Positions 57,916 to 64,000 of a stretch of DNA of 64,000 nt are shown piece by piece. The notes beneath the pieces were generated by a model. The model did no database searches, was not told where the DNA came from, and saw only the letters and a list, made by a program, of their open reading frames with translations. The stretch is from positions 25,535,063-25,599,062 of the forward strand of contig CM036179.1 of assembly GCA_020631735.1 (NCBI GenBank), given 5' to 3'. Position 1 is the first letter of the stretch, and every line of letters starts with the position of its first letter. The DNA comes from Saccharum officinarum. Lineage: Eukaryota > Streptophyta > Magnoliopsida > Poales > Poaceae. Both the position numbers and the translations under genes were made by a program.

Positions 57916-59158
57916 CCTTGGCCATAAGGCATAAGTGAGTAGTGGACGATGATGGTGAAGGAGGCGGTGAAGGTGGTGATGAAGATGTTGGTGAAGATGA
58001 TGGCCCCATCACAAATGCGGCAACCTTCTCTTTCTCATCATCGCTCTCATCTTCGGAGGACTCACATGATGATTCAATGTCGGTGAGCCAATCACCAACA
58101 ATGTATGCCTTTCCTCCCTTCTTCTTCTTGTGGAACTCCTTCTTCTTGCCATCCTTCTTGTATGGCTTGTTCCTCTTCTTCTCTTCTTCTTCATCACTTG
58201 AATCACTTTTCTTGCCCTTGTTCTTGTTCTTGTACTTGTCTTTTGGTGGTCTAGGGCATTGATGAGCTAAGTGGCCAAGTTCACCACAATTGTAGCAATC
58301 CATCTCCGAGATTGGCTTTCTCTTGCTACTTGTGAAGAATTTCTTCTTCTTGCCATCGAACTTGATGCCACTCTTGTTGAGCTTCTTTAGCATCTTGGTG
58401 GTCTTTCTCACCATGAGTGCAAGTGATTCATCATCAACATCACTTTCACTTGAGCTTTCTTGCACCATCATGGCTTGGCCCTTCTTCTTCTTTTTGTCAT
58501 AACTAGCTTTGAAGGCCAAGTCTTTCTTCTTGGAAGATGATGAGCCCTCTTCCGGAGTGATATGCATGTACATCTCATGAGCATTGATTTTCCCTAAAAC
58601 TTGAGTCGGTGTTGCGGTGGAAAGATCACTTTGGTGAAGCACGGTGACAATGTGTCCATACTTCTCAACGGGAAGCACACTCAAGATCTTCCTTGCAACA
58701 TCCGATTGGCTCATTTTGGTGAGCCCAAGAGCATTGAGGTCCTCTACAAGAACATTCAAGCGAGTGTACATGTCATTAGCACTTTCTTTGGGAAGCATCT
58801 CAAAAGAATTAATTTTCTTTAAGGCTATGTGATAGCGTTCCTCACGCTCACTCTTAGTTCCCTCATGGAGAGCACAAAGATTTTCCCACAATTCATGAGC
58901 GTTCTTTGCATTACGCACGTGATTGAAGATATCTTTGCCTAAGCCCCGGTAGAGTGCATTTTTGGCTTTTGCATTCCACCGGTCGTACTTCTCCTCGTCA
59001 CCACTTGGTTTAGCGGGATCCCTTATGGGGGGAAGCCCTTCGGTTGCGGCTCTAAGGCACCCAACATCTATGGCTTCGAGGTACGCCTCCATACGAATTT
59101 TCCAATATGGAAAATCTTCTCCCTCAAAAGTGGGAGGTGGTCCTTCCCCATTAGACAT
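57890..59158 (-). CDS. gag: Copia 2 gag, N-terminal part
   Basis: 422 aa from ATG 59158, about 40 bp after the primer site. It opens MSNGEGPPPTFEGEDFPYWK, then AKNALYRGLGKDIFNHVRN and NAHELWENLCALHEGTK, the Copia gag capsid region (UBN2-type domain, about residues 15-190). Lys-rich linkers flank zinc knuckle 1, CYNCGELGHLAHQC (about residue 290), with intact ligands. The C-terminus is acidic then Ser/Pro-rich, and the last residues (GERKGTKP) are out of frame after the slip into 56956-57915. This is the longest intact reading frame of Copia 2; the protein would form part of the virus-like particle. Confidence 0.9.
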   Translation of the reverse strand: MSNGEGPPPTFEGEDFPYWKIRMEAYLEAIDVGCLRAATEGLPPIRDPAKPSGDEEKYDRWNAKAKNALYRGLGKDIFNHVRNAKNAHELWENLCALHEGTKSEREERYHIALKKINSFEMLPKESANDMYTRLNVLVEDLNALGLTKMSQSDVARKILSVLPVEKYGHIVTVLHQSDLSTATPTQVLGKINAHEMYMHITPEEGSSSSKKKDLAFKASYDKKKKKGQAMMVQESSSESDVDDESLALMVRKTTKMLKKLNKSGIKFDGKKKKFFTSSKRKPISEMDCYNCGELGHLAHQCPRPPKDKYKNKNKGKKSDSSDEEEEKKRNKPYKKDGKKKEFHKKKKGGKAYIVGDWLTDIESSCESSEDESDDEKEKVAAFVMGPSSSPTSSSPPSPPPSPSSSTTHLCLMAKGERKGTKP

Positions 59159-59197
59159 CTTGCTCTAGGCGGTAAAGCCTAAAAATAGAGCAACACG

Positions 59198-59209
59198 GCT
59201 CCGATACCA
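59198..59209 (-). promoter_or_regulatory. Primer-binding site of Copia 2 (Met-tRNA)
   Basis: The minus strand reads TGGTATCGGAGC two bases after the LTR end (CTTTCA). It has the same A-to-G variant as Copia 1. Confidence 0.92.
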
Positions 59210-59211
59210 AT

Positions 59212-60825
59212 TGAAAGGATCAAGATGCCCAAGAGGGGGGGTGAATTAGGCTTTTCTAAAAATTAAATGCAAGAAATAAATCCTACAAGCCGGAATTCAC
59301 CCCTAGTGTCTACTTGTGTTCCTAGAGAGTCTACCGATACAAAGTTTTGCACCCTAGTTTCCAAACCTAGTCTAGCATGGCAAGTCTAGGAATGTAAACA
59401 AGCAATGAAAGTAAATACGAGAATGTAAATGCTTGAATGTAAGGGGGCAAGGAACACGGCGATGTTTTTCTGAGGTATCGGAGAGTCGCCACTCCCCACT
59501 AGTCCTCGTTGGAGCACCCGCGCAAGGGTGTAGCTCCCCCTTGATCCGCGCAAGGATCAAGTGCTCTCTACGGGTTGATTCTTTGACACTCCGTCGCGGT
59601 GAATCACCCACAACCGCTCACAAGATGAGTTGGGTCATCCACAAGCTCCGCCGGATGATCACCGAACTCCCAATCACCACCAAGCCGTCTAGGTGATGGT
59701 GATCACCAAGAGTAACAAGCTAGAACTCTCACTTGACCACTACGAGCCCAAATGAGAAAGTGGATGCACACTTGCTACTCTCTAATCGCTAGTGAGGAAC
59801 TCTCAAGCTTTGATTCTCAAATCTCTATCCTCACTAGTGCTCTTGCACTACCTTGCACTCCAAAGGTGTTTATCAGCTGATCAAATGAGCAAGAGACCTC
59901 TAAAAGAGGTGGTGGGGATGTATTTATACACCCCACAGACAAAACGAACCGTTACCTGCTGACTCAGCAAAACTCGAGCTGACCGGACGCGCCGGTCGTA
60001 CTGACCGGACGCGCCGGTCGCTCGTAACGGTCGAAAACCGAAAAACACCTAAATGACCGGACGCACCGGTCAGGGGTGACCGGATGCGTCCGATCGTGCA
60101 GGGAGCATACTGGACTCGCACCGGACGCGCGACCGCGTCCGATCGGTGATGACCGGACGCGTCCGGTCGTCTCAGGACCTTACTGGACTGTGACCGGACG
60201 CGCCGATCACACCCAGGACGCGTCCGATCGGGTGTTTCCCTCAAGTGACACGTGTTGACTTCTGACCACCGCGTCCGGTCCTCGCGAGGACCGCGTCCGG
60301 TGTTCAGACCTAAAACCCTAGCCGCGGAACTGAACTGACCGGACGCGTCCGGTCATGCCGAGGACCGCGTCCGGTCATGGGAAAACAACCCGAAACTCTC
60401 CGAAACGTGTCACAACTTGAACCAAGTTGCTTCCAACTGAACTTTGAGCTATTCTAGAGCTGCCTAGCGCCAAGTTTAACAAGTGTGCACCACACCTAAA
60501 CATAGGACTCGCCTAGGTCAAGCTACCCGCTCATGCCCCCCTTTATAGTACGGCCAAAAGAGAAAAACGAAGATGCTAACGACTATTCCAAATGTCTCTC
60601 AACACCTCGACATCCGGAACTAACCGTCCTTAATCTTGACGTCACTCTTTTGAAAACCGAAACGATTTCCATCAAGGGGCATGAATACCATGGTGCCCAA
60701 AGCAGTTAAAACCTCCATGACCTAACTTACCAAAGTTTCTGCAAAACACACGTTAGTCATGGTAATAAAGCGTTGTCATCAATTGCCGAAACCAAACCTT
60801 GGGGCCTAGATGCTTTTAGCTTGCA
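59212..60825 (-). repeat. 5' LTR of Copia 2
   Basis: The inner edge is exact (plus strand TGAAAGGATCAAGATGCCC, next to the primer site). The outer edge is taken as CTTGCA at 60825, giving TGCAAGCTAAAAGCATC as the LTR start; this edge is uncertain. GGACGCGTCCGGTC units cluster at 59980-60385. Near the outer edge the minus strand reads AAGGTTTGGTTTCGGCAATTG, like the starts of LTRs A, B and Copia 1. Frames at 59924-60258 lie in the CpG cluster and are not genes. Confidence 0.8.
59921..59928 (-). promoter_or_regulatory. TATA box of the Copia 2 LTR
   Basis: TATAAATA on the minus strand, just after the GGACGCGTCC cluster, the same arrangement as in Copia 1. Confidence 0.65.
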
Positions 60826-62013
60826 CCACTGATGGCGCGCGCCCTCTTAATGTACCAGATGATGCTAGGATCACCCCCGACGGGACGGTGATGCTCGCTA
60901 GGAGGCCGAGGTGGAGCAGTGGCTCAAGGAGGCAAAGGAGGTGCTATCATCGCCATCAGGGGAGAATGTCTTTGTATACCCGGTTTTGGGGCATCCGCTG
61001 ATGCGACTGGATGCGGGCTTTGTCGAGTTCATAAGTCTTCCCCCTTTCTTCAAACTTTGTCCTTTACTGAGTTTCTAATCCTACTGCCTAATCCTGAGAG
61101 TCAGAATCTTGCAGCCATGACTTGTTTTTTAGGACTCCGCAGCGCCGTTGCCGGAGGATGTGGAGCGGAGAGCGATGAACTACCTCATAGCAGAGCAGGG
61201 GGAGAAAAAGGACATCAAGAAGTAAAAGAAGGCAGAGAAGCAATGGAAGCGAGATTAGGGAGAGGACACCGATGACGGCAATGATGACGATGATGATGAC
61301 GAGGAGGAAGAGGGGGCCGATGGTGTCCCGTTCGCCGACTGGGTCGAGATGGCACGCGATGACAAGGACGAGGCTACGGGCGGTGGTTTGTCTTTGCCAC
61401 TGGTGGGGGCGGGTTGCTCTTCTGACGTGCCCTAGGGGCTGTTGGGCACGAGCCATCCCGTGTCATCCGAACCCGTGCCGTCGAAACGCAACTGGGGTCC
61501 GGTGGGTCGGCCCCAAAACTTCATCGTCTAGTGGCGCCGAGGTACCCTGTGGACTCCCTTACCTTTGTCATTTTTGATGGGTCTCGTCGAGGGTTTAACA
61601 TTTTGTTGATGTCACAGTGCCGGTTGACACATTACTCCTCTAGCGCTGGTGGTGAAGAAGAGTGTTGCCCTCTGGGCGAAACTGCAGCCGCCGGTAGATG
61701 CCACGCCCGGGTCAAGCGGGGGGTGGTGCTGGGACGGCCACGGCACCATCCAGACAGACACCGCTGGTGACAACAACCCCGTCCACAGGGGATAGCCGTC
61801 GGTGGGCACGGGGGAGGTCCCCGGTCATCCCAGAGCAGTCGGCTGCAACTGTGGCATTGTCGGTGACAATGGAACAAACAGAGCCGCCTATCACGTGAAT
61901 GGCGGCATCCGCAGCAGAGCGAACAGGGGAGGGGCGAGCGGAAGACGACACGTCCGCGATGCGCACAGCGGGCGTGGTGCAGCTGTCGAGGCAGGACCCA
62001 TAGGGTTCCCCAA
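60826..62013 (+). pseudogene. Degenerate coding remnant, probably retrotransposon-derived
   Basis: A broken plus-strand frame reads AEVEQWLKEAKEVLSSPSGE (from about 60910), VYPVLGHPLMRLDAGFVEF, then DVERRAMNYLIAEQGEKKD and a run of Asp/Glu (DDGNDDDDDDEEEEGADG) with DWVEMARDDKDEATGGGLSL. Several stops and shifts interrupt it. I recognise no domain. The acidic, low-complexity style and position beside an LTR suggest an old gypsy gag or accessory frame. Frames at 61531-62179 are GC-rich and unassigned. Confidence 0.4.
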
Positions 62014-62443
62014 TGATACGACTACAAGTCGTGGGCCCTGGCCTGGCTCACGGACTGAAGCAAGAAAGGGTGCAGCAACTGCTAAACCTAATCCAAATAG
62101 AATAGGCCAGACTAGCCGGACTCCTATAGGAAAGTATCTTCTGAATTTAGATCAGAACACCTTCTTTAGATCCAACTAGGATTGTAACCGCACCATAGTC
62201 TTCTCTATTGATATAAAGAGAGACTATGGGCACCCCTGTAAAAAATCAGAACATACCAATCAATCCAACGCAAAAAGGCTAACGCTGACTGGACGTAAAG
62301 GCTATTACTTGATCACGGTCGAGGGCCCGAACCAGTATAAATCAATTGTCTCTTGCTTTCATCATTGAGTTCTGCACCAGTCGAAGCCCGAACAATTGTC
62401 CTAGGTACCCCCATGATAGGCTATCAATGGTAAAACATCGACA
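62014..62443 (+). repeat. 5' LTR of a gypsy element running off the right edge
   Basis: The right edge is firm: ACATCGACA followed by a primer site. The left edge is proposed at TGATACGACTACAAGTCG, giving an LTR of about 430 bp; no second copy is in the window to confirm it. U5 contains CGAACCAGTATAAATC, like the Tat-like LTRs at 43430 and 47800. Confidence 0.6.
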
Positions 62444-62445
62444 GC

Positions 62446-62463
62446 TGGCGTGCTAGGTAGGGG
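62446..62463 (+). promoter_or_regulatory. Primer-binding site of the right-edge gypsy element
   Basis: TGGCGTGCTAGGTAGGGG, nearly the same as 43540-43557. Confidence 0.75.
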
Positions 62464-62492
62464 CTTTTGGCAGATTTGTGATCACAAGCTTG

Positions 62493-64000
62493 ATGGACCT
62501 CGACAACATGATCTTCTTGACAAGATCAACTTTCACCTTCGGATTCTGGATCTGTGAGGCGAACAACAAAGACAAGCTCCAAGGACGCCTCCTCAAGGAT
62601 CAAGAAGACCAGGAAGTCCTCTCTCTTTCGGTGAGATTGACAGAGGAACTCACCAAAAGGTTTTTACATCTTGTGATGTTTGAATCAATCCAAGTTTCAC
62701 TGATGATCGAATTCAACTCAGACTCTAGAACAGAACCCACCGCGGAAACCCATCCGGGTTCTTTTCATGGCAAACTAGGTTATTTTTCGATGGGACTCTA
62801 GAATACAGCTTCAATCCATCAAGAGATCAATTCAAGCTTACTTCAGAATTCTTCCATAAAATTAGGCCCCTTCTTACTCGGACTCAACAATGTGGCAAAG
62901 TCATGCCAGATTCTACTCCAAGAAGTAGCTAGATCAGCGCAAAGGGTACCACTCATAGGAGCCCAAGAAGGCCTCGTACTGACCATAACTCCACATGATT
63001 GTCTGGTCCACTGGCCGGGTTCTGTCTTCAGAGATGGCGACATCCGACTGGTTGATGAAGCAACGACTCTACCCTACCAAGAAGGGAGTATGCTCTATGA
63101 CACCAACACCTCTACAGAGATCATTAGCAATTCTAATGGCGCAGTCATAGATGCAAAAGCAACGCATGCCCGAGAAGTATTCATGATTCGGCGGCCACCT
63201 CTGATTCTGCCGAAAGCACCCGATGTTAGGTCCTCAGATGAATGAGAGTCCAACATATCATCCAACGCTCTAGAATACGATGGTGAGACAAAAAGGCAGA
63301 AGCATGCTAGGGAAAGGAAGAATAAGTTGAAAGAAGGTCACAGACGCCACGCAAGGCAATGCAAAGAAGCCTGGACAAGATACAAGTCTGACCTGGCTGA
63401 ATATGATAGAAAGAAATCAAAACAAGAAGCAGAAGAAAGATACATAGCTGGGAAGGCAAACAACTCTCCATACGATAAGATTAGAGAACTAGCTGAAGAA
63501 CTCGAAGCTATTTCTCACCCTAATGAAGAGCAAGAGCAACTCAGGGAGGTTCTCCGGTTGACAGCCTTAAGAGCACACGATGGGAGGACCCGCTCAAGAC
63601 TACCCGCAAGATCAGCATCTCACAGACAAGAAAATCAAAGTTAAAGGAATTCCGCTATTGAAAGACTAGGGCCAAATGGAAGTCATAACAGAGAAAGCAG
63701 AAGGACCCATAGTCAAAGTAATCGAGTTGAGCAACCGAGGGAAAGCAGGAGCAGAGTTCCCGTCCAAACTGCTCCATGGAACTACTCTCACCAAAACAAT
63801 AGCTGACTGGAAGGAGAAGCTGAATCAGAGTATAGAGAAGCCAGAGCACACGATAGGTTCCCTTGCTTTGCAAGCCGACTTGCTTCGGTATGGTTATCTC
63901 ACAAATTTAAACCTTCTAACCACTCCAAATATGATGGCAAAACCGAACCCAAGCAATGGCTCAGAATCTACTCTCAGTCAAGCGAACTAGCCGATAGAGA
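62493..64000 (+). pseudogene. gag: Gypsy gag, 5' part, with four in-frame stops, cut by the window edge
   Basis: From ATG 62493 one frame continues to the edge through stops at 62799 (TAG), 63243 (TGA), 63642 (TAA) and 63804 (TGA). It includes a leader (FGFWICEANNKDKLQG), a basic/coiled part (KEGHRRHARQCKEAWTRYK, then AEELEAISHPNEEQEQLREV) and finally PSNHSKYDGKTEPKQWLRIY, the start of the retrotrans_gag capsid domain. That all pieces share one frame argues for point mutations, not indels, as the cause of decay. The long N-terminal leader before the capsid fits the Tat-type gypsy group. The rest of the element is outside the window. Confidence 0.75.

Larger units (their letters stand above)
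53518..60825 (-). mobile_element. Copia element 2 (SIRE/Maximus-like), minus strand
   Basis: The order on the minus strand is 5' LTR (60825-59212), Met-tRNA primer site, gag, protease, integrase, RT, RNase H, ending at 53518. All domains are present but split by at least six frame breaks. The domain order PR-INT-RT-RH defines Ty1/Copia, and the large gag with two knuckles suggests SIRE/Maximus. A matching 3' LTR was not found before the gap at 52384, so the element is incomplete or its end lies in the gap. No target duplication could be checked. Confidence 0.88.

Overview
This window looks like plant nuclear DNA from a grass, most likely a panicoid/Andropogoneae genome (sorghum, sugarcane, Miscanthus or maize group). 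The reasons are dense Stowaway- and Tourist-type MITEs, grass-style Copia elements with large two-zinc-knuckle gags, LTRs rich in GACCGGACGCGTCCGGTC units, and a MULE-like transposase next to a ULP1-like protease gene. I found no intact host gene, no tRNA or rRNA and no CRISPR array. Two runs of exactly 100 N mark assembly gaps.

Layout. 1-13.7 kb is non-coding and peppered with MITEs. It has two related GC-ended elements carrying GTTTCAAG/TTGCAAC-rich repeats (4.7-5.8 and 8.9-10.3 kb), long AT and AT/GT microsatellites, and a 181-bp tandem duplication. 13.7-27.4 kb is a retrotransposon nest. It holds a complete minus-strand solo LTR with target duplication CATGT (13.7-16.0 kb), then a solo LTR (16.3-24.4 kb) split by a Copia element with target duplication ATAGA (17.1-23.7 kb), then a plus-strand Copia-type LTR (25.1-27.4 kb). 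27.4-37.4 kb is a minus-strand non-autonomous Ty3/gypsy-like element. Its LTRs are about 3.25 kb and near-identical, and its interior holds only a zinc-knuckle gag and two protease modules. It lacks a target duplication and joins two unrelated flanks.

37.4-52.3 kb is a decayed Mutator-like region: a FAR1/MURA-type transposase on the plus strand faces a multi-exon ULP1-like cysteine protease gene on the minus strand. The protease gene is interrupted by a solo LTR (target duplication ATCAC), which is itself interrupted by a Tat/Grande-like non-autonomous LTR element (target duplication CTGTT) carrying an antisense reading frame. 53.5-60.8 kb is a minus-strand Copia element with gag, protease, integrase, RT and RNase H, all frameshifted. 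60.8-62.0 kb holds degenerate acidic coding remnants. 62.0-64.0 kb is the 5' LTR, primer-binding site and gag of another gypsy element that runs off the edge.

Every long reading frame belongs to a transposable element and almost all are broken. Many breaks are C-to-T type changes (CAA to TAA, TGG to TGA or TAG, CAT to TAT), as expected from deamination of methylated cytosine. The nesting order and duplications let much of the local insertion history be read directly. The most unusual items are the duplicated gag-tail/protease modules with a shared DPS active-site variant, the MULE ULP1-like gene whose catalytic Cys is replaced by Ser, and the antisense frame in the Tat-like element.
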